64,000 nt of DNA from Gordionus sp. m RMFG-2023 (taxonomy: Eukaryota > Nematomorpha > Gordioida > Chordodea > Parachordodidae), in NCBI RefSeq assembly GCF_954871325.1, contig NC_088776.1, positions 17,050,052 to 17,114,051 of the forward strand, written 5' to 3'. The position numbers and the translations under genes were made by a program. The notes beneath the pieces were generated by a model that worked only from the letters and a program-made list of their open reading frames with translations, was not told the origin of the DNA and made no database searches. Position 1 is the first letter of the stretch. Each line of letters begins with the position of its first letter. Positions 1 to 12,494 of this stretch are shown here, one piece after another.

Positions 1-115
1 ATAAATATTTAATTTTATTTATTTAGAAAGTAGACGCCATATGTCATATATTTATTATGGGTAAAATAATTTAAATGTTTTTTTATAAAACTTAAATTTT
101 AAATATAATTTAAAA

Positions 116-841
116 ATGAATTTAATTTTTTTAAAAAAACAAATACAAAATGGAACATATATTTGTATGCCCCATTTAGGTAAAAGCAATATATGGGAAA
201 ATTTTGAAGACATATTTGATGATAAAAACAAAAAACTTGATTACGTCCAATGTAAAAAATGTAATAGTATATTACAATATAAAAGCACATCTGGAAATTC
301 TCATTTAAGACGTCACAAGTGCGTTAAGAATGACGATTCCTCTATTCCTAAAATAACTAGGTATATTCAAAAGAAAATAGATCTAAATTCTTCCTTAACT
401 ATTAAAAAGAAACTATGTGATACATTGATCTATTATTGCGCCAAGGACATGCGTGCCTTTGATTCGATAACTGGAGATGGCTTTATAAAAATGGCTCAAA
501 ATTTTATTCAAATTGGCTCCATTTACGGTAATATTGACTGTAGCGAAATTATTCCCCATCCAACTACTTTATCGAGAAATGCTATAGTTATGACGGATCA
601 AATTAGAACAAATTTGGTTAATAAAATAAATGTTCAATTATTTGATAAAAAATGCTCTGCTACAACAGACATGTGGACAGATTCTTTTAAAAAGTTTTCC
701 TATTTAACTGTTTCAATTCATTGTATCGAAGGTGAAACCTTATATAAACATGTTTTATTTACGAATAAGTTTAAAGAAGAGAAAAAACCGCCGCGAACAT
801 ACATAAGGAAATGCTACAAAATTTTGCTTCAATTGGAATAA
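116..841 (+). pseudogene. hAT transposase, N-terminal part (BED zinc finger and first catalytic region)
   Basis: The first 70 or so residues hold a BED-type zinc finger (YVQCKKCNSILQY followed by HLRRHKC), which in this family binds the transposon ends. The motif TTDMWTDSFKKFSYLTVSIH is the typical hAT region around the first catalytic Asp. An ATG at 116 opens the frame; a second at 167, just before PHLGKSNIWENF, is the more usual start for this family. The frame is lost near 790-800 in a run of A, and the homology continues in another frame at 811-1476. This copy is therefore broken. Confidence 0.8.
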
Positions 842-1476
842 TTCCCGATCAAGTGAAAAATATAATATTTATATCTGATCAAGGAGCTAATATAATTAAA
901 GCCCTAGAAAAATACACCAGATTAAATTGCAGCGCACATCTATTAAATACTGTTCTTCGAAATACCTTTAAGGAACAATCTTTGAAAATTATCGCTCCTA
1001 ATATATATCAAACCCTTATTTCTGCTAAAAAATTAACCATGTATTTTAAACAAACCGGCATGAATCAATATTTAGACAAAACATTACAACAAGATATCGA
1101 AACTAGATGGAATTCAAAATTAAATATGTTGAAATCTATTTATAACCAATATGATGACATCGTCAATTTTTTATCATCCAAGGGAGATATTAATAAAATG
1201 GAAAACTTGGAGAAATCTATTTTGAAAAATTTGATTGATATTTTATATCCTTTTGATAAAGCTGCTAAAGAACTAGAAGGAGATATTAATCCTACTTTAC
1301 ATAAAGTACTGCTATGCTTTAATAATATTCTTCACGAGGATTTAAATGATTCATTTTATCAAAACAATGAAATAAAAGAAATAAAAACCAATTTAAAAAT
1401 TTTTTTATTATCTAAATTTAAAATCAATATTTTGCATAAAATAGCGACATTTTTATGCCCCAAATATAAAAATTAA
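811..1476 (+). pseudogene. hAT transposase, middle part (RNase H-like core)
   Basis: This continues the transposase of 116-841 in a shifted frame. FISDQGANIIKAL matches the second catalytic Asp region, NCSAHLLNTVL the conserved CxxH stretch, and ETRWNSKLNMLKSI the TRW motif. All are typical of hAT enzymes. After 1476 the homology appears to run on in another frame to the ATTGT repeat at 1546-1550, where the LTR element interrupts it. The ORF as written cannot give a full protein. Confidence 0.75.
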
Positions 1477-1550
1477 GAATGTTATCATCAATGGAAATAT
1501 TAGAAGTAGAGAATTCAGTCAAAAATATAATTAATTCTGAAGAATATTGT

Positions 1551-4500
1551 TGTTGATTGATATAAAAAGAGATGGGAGTATGTAAAGAATTTTCTTATGT
1601 CCGTGATAATAGAACGAATGAAATTGTTTTTTATTTCAAATCCTTACGAAAGATGATTGATGCTTATATGTCTCTAAATGGGAAGCCCTATATTTTTGAT
1701 GACAATAATTTCATTTTCATATCTTGTAAAATCAGAAGATATTAAAATTTAAATATTAAAATTTAAATATCTTTACGCTTTACATATTTGACATACTATA
1801 TTTATAGGATAAAGAAAATTTTCCCTATATTACGTTATTAAATATAAATTTACGCAATGTTTAACCTATAGAATATCAATAAAATTTTTTTTAATTTTCC
1901 TTCTAAAAACTTAGTCACGAATTAGTATTAAATTTTTCACAGACAAATTATATTGAAACTTAGTGGATTAAATCCTCTTTACGAATTTGAATTAGAATTT
2001 TTATAGATAAACTATTAAAACTTAGTGGACCATATTCTCTTGATTAAAATTAAAATTTTTAGACAACTTAAATTTGATTTTAATGAATTACAATGTTTTG
2101 CTTTTACGATTTTAAATATTGAAAGTTTACTTTACTCAAATAAAATTATATCATGGACGAAAAATTAACTCTTACACACACTCAATATGTTCCTAAATTT
2201 CCCAAGTTATCAGGAAAATTATCTGAGACTTATCTTAACTTAATAGAAACATACTTTGAAGGACACATTGAGTCAGACTCATCTAAAGTTAGGACACTAA
2301 TATGTAGCTTACCAATTGAGATTGTAGACCAAGTTACATCGATATGTTCTAAAGCACAGTTAAAAGACTTTAATATTGTTTTTGGTAAATTGAAACTGTT
2401 AATTCCAAGCGAGGACATTAATGTAAATATAAAGAACTTCAACTTAGCGGTACAAGGTGCCGAGGAGTCCTTCCATACTTTTTATTTTAGAATTTCAAAA
2501 CTTCATAAAAAATGCGATTTTGATAACGATACAAGAATGATTGAGAAATTAATAACTTGTTCTTTAAATGATAATATCAGAAGGAAGTTAAATAAACATA
2601 AGCACGAAGGTTTAGATAAGATGATGAAATTAGGAGTGGAGTTAGATGGCAGCAATATTAAACCAGACGTTAGCGATACAAATTATGTAGACAATAATAA
2701 AAAATTGGATAAAAATAAAAAATTTTACAATTTAAACATGGATAAAATACCATGCAAAAGTACTTTTAGTAATAATGAGAATAATTCTAATGATTATGAA
2801 CATAATAATTTTAAAGAAAATAATTTTAATTATAATGGACGTAACACTCATAAGGAAAATTTTGATTTTAAGAAGAGGAATTATAATGATTTTAGGCCTA
2901 ATAATAGTGCTAGCCGAAACTATCAAAACAATATTTTTCGAGACAGTGAGGGTAACTCTAGAAATTTTCGTAATAACCAATCTTCGAATAACAATTCAAA
3001 CTATTACGGAAGAAACTCCATGTGGCACAACAACAATAATGCAAACAATTATGATAGAAACAATGCCTGGCAATACAATAACAATTCAAACAATTATGGT
3101 AGAGGTACTTGGCAAAACAATAATTATAATGGGAGAAACAATTCCTGGTCTTACAACAATCAAAGAAATCAGAGTCAATATAATAATCGATATGGTTATC
3201 AATATCAATCCTATAATAACAACAATAATGGAGAAAATAATACGTGGAAAAATTATAATCAAAATATTAATCAAAGAAAACCATTACAATATAATGACAT
3301 GAATCAAAGTAACATCAATTGTAACATGAACATTGAAGAGATTGTCGAAGAAAAATATAACCCTACACAAAATAATAATGGTAGTGATTTTAATATCAAC
3401 AATTTAACTGAGTTTAAACTTAATGATAATGCGTTCATGACTACTTTAAAAGTAAATGATGCTGTTGTTACTATGCAGGTTGATACGGGATCCAAGTTTA
3501 CAATTATACCTCATGATATGGCTAAACAAATAGGTATTAAAGATCTTAAAAAGTCCACTCTACAACTCACAGCTTATGATGGAAACTTAATCAAAATTAT
3601 TGGCGTCACTCAAGTTAAAGTAACCTACGAAGGTATCACCAAACACTTGCAAGCCGTGATCGTTAAATCTAATAAAAATGCGTTATTGGGACGTATGTGG
3701 ATTAATGCCTTTAGTAATATTTTGAACAAATTTATAGCAAACATTGATACCAACTATGAAGATGAAATAAAGAAATTAATAAAAGATTGCGAATCTAAAC
3801 TGACTAAAAAACCGATCAATAAAGGGAATGTCAAGATATATCTACGTAACGACGCCAAACCGAAAATCATACCACCTAGACGGTTACCTTATTCAAAGAA
3901 AGACGCTGTTACTAGAGAACTTATGAGATGGATAGGAGCAGGAGTAATTAAGCCTGTAACAGATGTCCGATGGGCAAGTCCGATAACCGCTGTCTACAAG
4001 GATAATGGGAGCGTTAGGGTTTGCGCCGACTTCAAAGACACTGTCAACCCAGCCCTTGAGGACTTCAGATACCCACTTCCAAGAATAAATGATCTTATCG
4101 CTAAGCTCAAGGAAGGGAAGAAGTTCACCAAGATAGATTTCAAGGATGAGTTTCTACAAATTCCCATCGATGAAACCTGCAGAGACATATTAACTATATC
4201 TACACACAGGGGGTACTACCGGTTTACCAGACTTCCTTTTGGGTTAAAGACTTCATCTGCGATTTTTCAACAAATTATGGATCAAATTTTCAGTGACATG
4301 AAAGATGTCATATTTTATATTGATGATCTACTAATTACGGGAAGTAGTGACGAAGTTCATTTCAACAACATAAAGAAGGTTTTTGAAAGAATACTATCTC
4401 ATGGTTTAGTGCCTAATTTTGCAAAAAGCTTATTTTTCAAAAAAAGTCTAAGGTTCTTAGGACACGACATCGACGCCAAGGGGATCCACGCCAACCATGA

Positions 4501-7060
4501 CAAGATCGAGGCGATCGTTAAAATGCCGGAACCAAAACCAGCCGCGGAATTGTCAACGTTTCTAGGTATGGCCGGGTACTACAGAAAATTTTTGAACAAC
4601 TTCGCTGAAATAGCTGATCCTTTATACAAGATTGTTAACAAAGAAAAATGGGAGTGGAATTTAGAACACTCCAAAAGTTTTGATGATCTAAAGACATTGA
4701 TTAGTCTTCCTCCAGCTTTGACGTACTTTAATCCTGAACTACCTATCGGAATTGCGACTGATGCATCTAAAAGAGGTTTAGGAGCTGTTTTGTTTCACAC
4801 TGAAAAAGATGGCAAAGAAAAACCGATAGCTTTTGCATCAAGAACTTTAGCAAAATCCGAAACAAACTATACCAATATTGAGCGTGAAGCTTTGGCCATT
4901 ATGTTTGCTATCAAGAGATTTCAAGAATACTTGATAGGGACTAAGTTCACTATTATAACGGATCATAAGCCGCTAATCCATATTTTCACCAAAGGGCTCA
5001 AAGATAATAGCACCATGTCATTAAGGTTACAGAAGTGGAGTATAATTTTGGGGGGTTACGACTTTAACATCAGATATAAAGCTGGTAAATACAATGTTGT
5101 TCCCGATTGCCTCTCAAGACTACCACAAGTAATTGATGATGACGTTATTGATGATATCGCGATTATAAATGACTTTGGCGATATACCTCTTAGTTTTGAC
5201 CGAATACGTGATGAAACATCCAAAGATTTTGAATTATCTCAAGTTATGAATGATATAAGAAATAATGTGCCTATCCAAAATAAAATTTATGAAAATATTG
5301 AACAAGAACTAAGTATCATTAAAGATTGTCTGTACAAAAGCGACAAAATAATAATTTCGTCAAGTCTGAGAAAGAACATACTGAAGGCGTTACACGAAGG
5401 TCATTTGGGAGCAGGTAAAATTAAATCCTTAGCCAAAGATCGTATGTGGTGGTCTGGTATGGTCAACGACATTGATTTGGAAGTCAAAAGTTGCGATGAT
5501 TGTAATATTTATCATGACAATCCAAAGAAAATACAAAATCCATGGGTAGCAGCAACTAAACCATTTGAAAGGATACACATAGATTATGCGGGTCCGTTTT
5601 TTACAAAGAATTGGTTGATAATCGTTGATGCTTACAGTAAATTTCCGGTTATAGTTCCGGTAAAGAGTATTACGACTTCACGTTAAAGGAAATTTATAAA
5701 ACTATTTCACTATTTGGTATACCTGAAACCATTGTTACAGATAATGGTACCAATTTCACGAGCAAAGATTTTGAAAAATTTTGTAGCAATTATGGTATAA
5801 AACATGTACTAACGTCGGCCTACCATCAGCAATCTAATGGACAAGCTGAACGTATCGTGAGAACATTTAAAGCTCATATGAAAAGAAACATAAAGATTGA
5901 CTTAGAAACTGCGCTGGACAGATTTTTGTTCAACTATAGAAACACGCCGAATGACACTACGGGAGTTACACCGTCCAAAAGAATGTTTAACCGCGACATT
6001 AGAATAAAGTTGTATTTATTAAAACCTTTGGAGGATAAAGTTGGTGAAGTCTTCATGTCGTTACCACGAAATCGAACTTTTAATAGAGGAGACTATGTTT
6101 GGTATAAGAAACAGGGTGATGATACGTGGTGCAAAGGCAGCATCAAGCTTAAAGAGAGTAACACCATGTTTCAAGTTTATACTGATAAAGGGATAGTAAG
6201 TAGGCATCTTGATCAGTTAAGGAAAAGAGAATGTTACAACAGTTTAAAATATTATGAAATTGACCCTAAAAATTCCTCTAAGGGGGGAAGTGTGGACACA
6301 AAGAATGAGATTAAGATACCAATTACTAGACCAATAAGAATTAAAAATAAACCTGATTACTTAAAAGATTACGTGCTTAAAATTTAAATATAAAACGCTA
6401 AAAATAAAACGCTAAAAATAAAACGCTAAAAATATAAAACGCTTAAACGCTAAAAGTATAAAACGCTATGATTAATATAATAATCGTTATGATTTATCAT
6501 TCCTTATTCTGGATTAAAATTTTATTCCTTATTCCATAAATTATCATTCCTTATTACATATTTTTCCGAAATTCAAAATTTTATTCGTGCATATTATTCA
6601 TATATTTGATTTGATCAACTATTCCAAATTACATATTCCGACTTATTCCAAATTCCAATATTCGACTGGATTAATTATGAAACATGATAATAACAATTTT
6701 GAGAAATGTGAACAACATACGATAAGGATATCAAGCCAACGATAACGTTCAACGATTTTATCAAACCTACGCGATTGATTCAAGCCTACAAAAAAAACGT
6801 ACAAACTCACGCAACTCTAATAAACGATTTTATCAAACCTATGTGATAGAATCAAGCCTACGAGAACATTTGAGACTTATGCGCTAACCAAGATGAAACC
6901 GAGTACAATCGAAACGGGAAAAAACTTCTGGGACAACAAGCTCTCGATGACTGCTGAGAAGAAGCTTAGTTCTTTGTAGAAGAGGGGGAATGTTGATTGA
7001 TTATATATTTAAATAAATTTAAATTTAAATAGTTTCTTAAATCTAAAATACTTTCTTTTA
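1551..7060 (+). mobile_element. Ty3/gypsy LTR retrotransposon (fossil) inserted in a hAT transposon
   Basis: It is flanked by ATTGT at 1546-1550 and 7061-7065, a 5-bp target-site duplication. A purine tract (about 6980-6990) precedes TGTTGATTGATT at 6991, and TGTTGATTGA also starts the element at 1551. The coding region runs about 2153-6387. Parts in order: gag-like region (2153-2700), Asn-rich linker (2700-3300), aspartic protease (VDTGSKF near 3483), reverse transcriptase (FYIDDLL near 4315), RNase H (TDAS near 4760), integrase zinc finger and core (from about 5390). No zinc knuckle is seen in gag; the Asn-rich stretch takes its place. LTR pairs cannot be matched well. It is nearly whole in domain content but broken, with few breaks, so of moderate age. 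Confidence 0.85.
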
Positions 7061-7065
7061 ATTGT

Positions 7066-7486
7066 CCTTCAATTGATATTATAGATTTGGATATTCAAAA
7101 CGTTTCTCAAATTGTGGAATCGCCTAAAAGATCTAAAGGTACATTTAAAATTGTTCTATTTATATTATTTTTATATATCAGGAAATGAATATGAAAGATG
7201 GGAGGACAATGAGGAAGAATATGAAAAAAAAGAAACAGATGAGCTAGAAATTTATAAGAATTTAAATATAAAAGAGAATAATGAAAATATAGATCCAGAA
7301 AAAGATATATTAAAATGGTGGAATAAAAATGAAATTAGATTACCAAAGATGACAAAATTGGCTAGAAAAATTCTAGCAATTCCTGCAACGTCCACAACTT
7401 CAGAGAGAACTTTTTCAAAGACTAGAAGGTTATTAGACGAAAGAAGAAATAGACTGTCACCAGAAAATGTTGATGCTTTGATATAA
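7066..7486 (+). pseudogene. hAT transposase, C-terminal dimerisation region with a 43-bp intron
   Basis: This is the last part of the same transposase, right of the LTR insertion. A GT-AG intron at 7139-7181 (43 bp) splits it. The second exon carries an acidic stretch and then the hAT dimerisation motif (ATSTTSERTFSKTRRLLDER, ending near ENVDALI). The frame entering from the right-hand ATTGT (7061-7065) matches the frame leaving the left-hand ATTGT (1546-1550), which fits a single original coding sequence. The intron is the same size as the introns of host genes in this window. Confidence 0.8.
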
Positions 7487-7836
7487 TGATAATTATAAAT
7501 ATGAATCTAATATATAGTTGTGTAATTTAACATTATAATTATTGTTTGGTTTATAGGTATTTTTGATAGTATTTTAAATAAATAATTAAATACTAAATAA
7601 ATTTTCTGTTTACTAAGATATTTTTTGCAAAAACAAAATCTTAAATATAAAAAATAAACTAAAAGCTAAAAAAAATATAATTATTACTTTAGGATGAATT
7701 AAAAAAAATTCGGGTTCGGGCCGGGCCGGCAAAAGTTTCTAAAAAAAATTCGTGTTCGGGCCGGGCCGGAAAAAATTTTTTAAAAAAAATTTCGGGCCGG
7801 GTCGGGCCTAAAAAATTAGGCCCGTGCAGATCACTA

Positions 7837-9840
7837 TCTTACGGTATAAATCGATTAGCAATACACTTGCAACCGGTATATTTTATAGAAGGACAAGAAC
7901 GTCAGGCATTAGAGAAATCTGCCAGCAGAAATACTACATTAACTGCCTGGTTTGAATTAAATAAAAATGATGTTAATGCCCGTCAATATTTATATGTCAC
8001 TATACCATATCATTATACTTTCAGCGCTAATAAGTGGAAACCAAGGCAAAGACAAAACAATATAATTTCAAGGATGTATACTGTTGATCCTAAATCCGGC
8101 GAGAGATTTTTCCTACGTTTACTATTACTTCATGTTGTTGGCGCCACAAGTTTTGAATATTTGAGAACTGTAAATGGAGTTTTATATAATACTTTTAAAG
8201 AGGCGGCTTTTAAAAGAAATTTATTGGTTGATGACAAGGAATGGGAAGCATTTATGGAAGAAGCGTCAACATTTTTAATGCCCATACAGTTGCGTCAATC
8301 TTTTTTATTTGTATTTTTTGTCAGCCAGAAAATCCAAATAACCTCTGGGAAAAATTTAAAAAATATATGATAGAAGATTTCGCACATACCCATACAGATT
8401 CTATTGCAATTAATATGGCCTTATCAGATATAGAAATAGTATTGCACGACCATGGTTTTCGTTGTAGTAATTTCAATTTGCCTGTTCCTACTTTAATAGC
8501 TCAGGATGATTTTTATAATAATGATCTTGAGGCAGCTGAGGCATTGAAACTAATTACTAAATTAAATTTTTTACAAAAATCAGTCTTTGATTTAATCGTT
8601 CAATCTATCGAAAATAATGATTTTCCTCAGCGTTGTTTTTATATTGATGGTCCAGGTGGATCGGGAAAAACTTTTTTGTATAATACCCTAATGTGCTACA
8701 TTAGAGGACGCAACCAAATAGTTTTACCGTTTGCAACAACAGGCATTGCCGCTATTCTTTTAAAAAGGGGTAGAACAATACATAGTGGATTTAAATTACC
8801 TATTCCGATTGTTGATAACTCTGTATCTCGCATGAGTCTTCATTCCCCTGTACTGTTATTAAAAGGTCCAAATTAATTATTATCGACGAAGCCACAATGA
8901 TGACTAAATACGCTTTACGCTGTATCGATAGATTACTTAAAGATATAATGCAAATACAGTTCCCATTCGGTGGTAAAGTTATATTATTGGGCGGCGATTT
9001 TAGGCAAACTTTACCTGTCATTCCAAACAGTTCAAAAGCATATATTATTGAATCGTGTCTTAAGTCTTCTGATTTATGGTTTATTTTAAAGTTATCCACC
9101 TGAATAAAAATATGCGGTTATCTTCTGAAGATGTTGAGTATAATTCCTGGCTTTTGAATGTTGGAGAATCTTTATCAAATGTTTCCAATCCTTTACTCCC
9201 TCCAGATTCGATTGAAATCCCAAATTCCTTATTAGAAAATTCATTAATCAAATCAATATATGGAGACTCCATACAAATATCTGATATTAACCTATTTTCA
9301 AAAAAAATTATATTAACCACTAAAAATAACATAGCCCTAAATTTAAATAACGAAATTATTCAAAAACTACCAGGAAATTCTAAGATATATTTTAGCGCTG
9401 ATTCTATACAAACAGATAATCCTGAGGATTTACTTAATTTCCCCATTGAATTTCTTCATTCTCAAACCCCATCAGGAATGCCTCCTTATATTTTAAATAT
9501 TAAGTTGGGACATTAATAATGCTTCTTCGTAACATGAATCCCAGCAGAGGCTTATGCAATGGGACACGACTTCTTATCAAAAATTTACATGATAATTTCA
9601 TAGATTCTAAAATATTATCAGGAACGCATAATGGCCATCGCGTTTTTATTCCTCGAATTGATCTTTCCCCGAGCGATTCCCGGTTGCCTTTCATATTAAA
9701 AAGACGCCAATTTCCTATAATTCCTGCTTTTGTTATCACTATAAACAAAAGTCAAGGTCAGACAATGTCGGCCTCTTTCTTCCTGAACCTGTGTTTTCCC
9801 ATGGTCAGCTCTATGTCGCTATAACACGTTGCAGATTTTA
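7837..9840 (+). pseudogene. Helitron Rep/helicase, C-terminal helicase part
   Basis: The N-terminal linker motifs are typical of animal Helitrons (RLAIHL, TTLTAWFELN, RQYLY, SGERFFLRLLLLHV, SFEYLRTVNGVLY). The PIF1-type helicase follows: Walker A GPGGSGKTF near 8648, Walker B IIIDEAT near 8880, GDFRQTLPV near 8995, LNKNMR near 9097 and NKSQGQT near 9745. The helicase would unwind DNA during rolling-circle transposition. The sequence changes reading frame near 8280, 8865, 9085, 9515 and 9780, so it is a decayed copy. The HUH nuclease part would lie left of the hAT insertion, outside the window. It could only be mistaken for a host PIF1; the linker motifs argue against that. Confidence 0.85.
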
Positions 9841-9985
9841 AAAAAATATGAAAATAAAAATATTACCTACAAAATACCAGGGCACACTTTTGAATGATAA
9901 TAGAGTATTTACTCTTAATGTCGTATATCAGGACATATTAAGTTCTGTCGCTACAAATTAATAACGATACCACATTGAGCAATAC

Positions 9986-10709
9986 CATCAAAGATCCGAT
10001 ACCATAATCAGTAAATTCTATTTTATACTTTCAATTTACACAATATATTTACAGCAAACTACAATCAACAAAATTTTAAGGCAAGCGCTACAACCATGGA
10101 AATTAGAAAAAAGAATCGTATTGAGCAAAATCATCAAAGATCCGATACCATTATCAGTAAATTCTATTTTATACTTTCAATTTACACAATATATTTACAG
10201 CAAACTACAATCAACAAAATTTTAGGGCAAGCGCTACAACCATGGAAATTAAAAAAAAGAATCGTATTGAGCAAAATCATCAAAGATCCGATACCATTAT
10301 CAGTAAATTCTATTTTATACTTTCAATTTACACAATATATTTACAGCAAACTACAATCAACAAAATTTTAGGGCAAGCGCTACAACCATGGAAATTAAAA
10401 AAACGAATCATATTGAGCAAAACCATCAAAGATCCGATACCATTATCAGTAAATTCTATTTTATACTTTCAATTTACACAATATATTTACAGCAAACTAC
10501 AATCAACAAAATTTTAGGGCAAGCGCTACAACCATGGAAATTAAAAAAACGAATCATATTGAGCAAAACCATCAAAGATCCGATACCATTATCAGTAAAT
10601 TCTATTTTATACTTTCAATTTACACAATATATTTACAGCAAACTACAATCAACAAAATTTTAGGGCAAGCACTACAACCATGGAAATTTTAAAAAAACGA
10701 ACCACATCG
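9986..10709. repeat. 146-bp tandem repeat array, about five units
   Basis: The motif CATCAAAGATCCGATACCAT recurs at about 9986, 10132, 10278, 10424 and 10570, giving a period of 146 bp, and a diverged unit edge lies near 10710. Units are nearly identical. The units at 10424 and 10570 follow copies of the variant ACGAATCATATTGAGC, which points to unequal exchange within the array. The period is not a multiple of three, so the 91-codon frames that overlap the units are a by-product of the repeat. The array directly follows the Helitron remnant and may be its 3' part or a satellite seed. Confidence 0.9.
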
Positions 10710-10739
10710 AGCAAAACCATCGATATTCCAGACGAATGC

Positions 10740-12376
10740 TTAAAAATCTAACATCCCTCTCATTTTGAATATCTTTAATCTCATTTTTAGTAAAATTTTT
10801 GATATTATAAAATTTACTATATTATATTTTTTATCTGGTTACAAATGCATATGTGTTGGAACCCAATAATCGTGAAGTCTTGAGGTATATACAATTATTA
10901 TTATATATTTTCTTATAATTCATATCTTTGTCTCTTTTTTTCTATTTCTTCCTTCTTTTTTTCATTCTTTTTTTCATTTCTTTGCTCTCCTAAAATCCAT
11001 CTCCTACCTTCACGCGGTGGGGAGTGAACAGAAATGCTGACTAACAGGAGCGCTGGTGGATAATACTGGTATTTGTGGTGTCAAGTTAATAAATCTTAAT
11101 TATTGGATGAAATTTTCTTTTAACTTAGTACCTGGCACCATTAATATCCATAATCCTTTCAAATGAGATAACTCTAATTCCTCGTCATTCTTGACGGGTT
11201 ATTAGCTAGTATAAGTAATAATTTGCTTACAAATATTTAACTCCATCTATTCATTTACAATATAATTAAATTAAGCGTATTATTATTCATCCTACAATGG
11301 ATGTAATAAATTAGATATCTTTTCTTCTCTTTTTTACGTGCTTTTAGGAAGCTATTTTTTTCTTCTTCGGAATATAAATTTGAGTTAAATTTTTAATACG
11401 AATATATTTTTAATATTATTACAAACTACTTTTTTATTTTAAGATATAATATACCAACTAGAGATGATGCGACAATAATATATAAAATCTTAATTGCTTT
11501 CATGATATCACTCTGGTTAGTTACAAAATGTTTCATTTCTAATATGGCATTTTTGCCATGTAAATAACTCAAGGCTTCAATATATTTGCATAATTTCTTC
11601 TATAGGTTTTTAGTGTTTTTGTTTTATCAATTTTTCTAACAGAATAAATTCTGATATGGGTTACCATTGTGAGTGTCTTGCTTAGGACTGCAAATTAACC
11701 AGCATCTATTATTTGTGTGGCTATGTAATTTAAGATTATTACTAAAGCTGCTGAGAGCATATGATCGCATATTTTAGATAAGCAATAATGGTCAATTGTG
11801 TAGTCGTTTATATATCATTAAAAATGGAAGATAATCTTATAGAAATTTAATATCATACAATAATTTTCTCGATTACTTATCTAGCTTCCATCATGTCATC
11901 TAAGAGGAAGCTCTAACCACCATATAGTTTTATGATTTGGATTGGTCGTTTATTTTCTCTTCTTCAAGAATTGTTGATTTGGTAAGATTTATAAATTTTT
12001 TCTTATTATTCTATTCTATAAAACATTGTCTAAAATGGTAATAGAGAGTTATATTTGTTTCATGACCTTTTGTCAATGTAAATTGCTAATATTATATTAT
12101 ATTATGTAGTTTTCAAAAACCATTATCAATTGAGGCATATATATATATTAATTAATTAACCTTTTTTATCATTTATAATTCTTTAGGCGCAAAATTTTTT
12201 TATATCAACATCGAAAATATTTTATACTGTAATAAATAGATTCTGTATTAAAAAATATTATTTTTAGAAATGTCTTGTATTATTTTAATGATTTATATGC
12301 TAGTTTATTTTGATGCAAAATATAATAAATGGCATTCAGAATAATTATTTAGAGTTAGTAAATTTTAAAAAAGTAA
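10740..12376. other. No gene seen; AT-rich repeat-derived DNA
   Basis: This stretch has no convincing coding frame. A pyrimidine-rich tract lies near 10910-11010, and a repeat copy (listed separately) at 11876-12130. The rest is featureless AT-rich sequence. Confidence 0.6.
11876..12130 (+). repeat. Dispersed repeat, copy 1 (inverted partner at 46830-47090)
   Basis: The sequence from TCGATTACTTATCTAGCTTC onward matches the reverse complement of 46830-47090 over roughly 250 bp with many substitutions. Shared landmarks are GGAAGCTCTAAC, TTTTATGATTTGGATT, TCTTCTTCAAGAA and TATAAAACATTGTCTAAAA. Both copies are associated with a GCGTC-containing, GC-rich terminus (12377-12493 here, 47110-47200 there), so they look like parts of one hAT-type non-autonomous element. 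Confidence 0.7.
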
Positions 12377-12493
12377 AATATATTAATATAAAACCCGGCC
12401 GAAAGTCGGGCAAAAGTGGGCCGAAAGCCCGCAAATTGGTGATAAAATTTTTTTAGTTGAGCCCCCTGAGATTGTAAAGGCTAGCGACGCCCC
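12377..12493 (-). mobile_element. Terminus of a hAT-type element
   Basis: Read on the minus strand the end begins CAGGGGCGTCGCTAGCC and runs into a G-rich stretch. The inner side carries GGGCC/CCCGC subterminal repeats (12390-12435). The flank at 12495 is itself a piece of another hAT transposase, so this is an insertion into older hAT DNA. The other end is not identified with certainty. Confidence 0.5.
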
Positions 12494-12494
12494 T

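Larger units (their letters stand above)
1..7836 (+). mobile_element. hAT DNA transposon, left end outside window, split by an LTR element
   Basis: The transposase pieces at 116-1476 and 7066-7486 belong to one hAT element. Its right terminus ends at 7836; read on the minus strand it begins TAGTGATCTGCACGGGCC. Just inside that end (about 7700-7815) lie three A-rich/GGGCCGGGCC subterminal repeats. The left terminus is not in the window. A Ty3/gypsy element (1551-7060) sits between 5-bp copies of ATTGT within the transposase. The hAT is itself inserted in a Helitron helicase, whose reading frame starts right after 7836. The nesting order is clear; the family name is inferred from the BED finger, the dimerisation region and the terminus. 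Confidence 0.8.

Noticed and set aside
3086-3274. Minus-strand Ile-rich frame opposite the Asn-rich linker
   Set aside because: It is the antisense shadow of the AAT/AAC-rich stretch.
10096-10663. Three overlapping 91-codon open frames with nearly the same protein
   Set aside because: They are produced by the 146-bp tandem array; the unit is not a multiple of three and the frames run across unit borders.
9986-10709. Possible CRISPR array
   Set aside because: Repeats are contiguous 146-bp units without unique spacers, and the DNA is eukaryotic.
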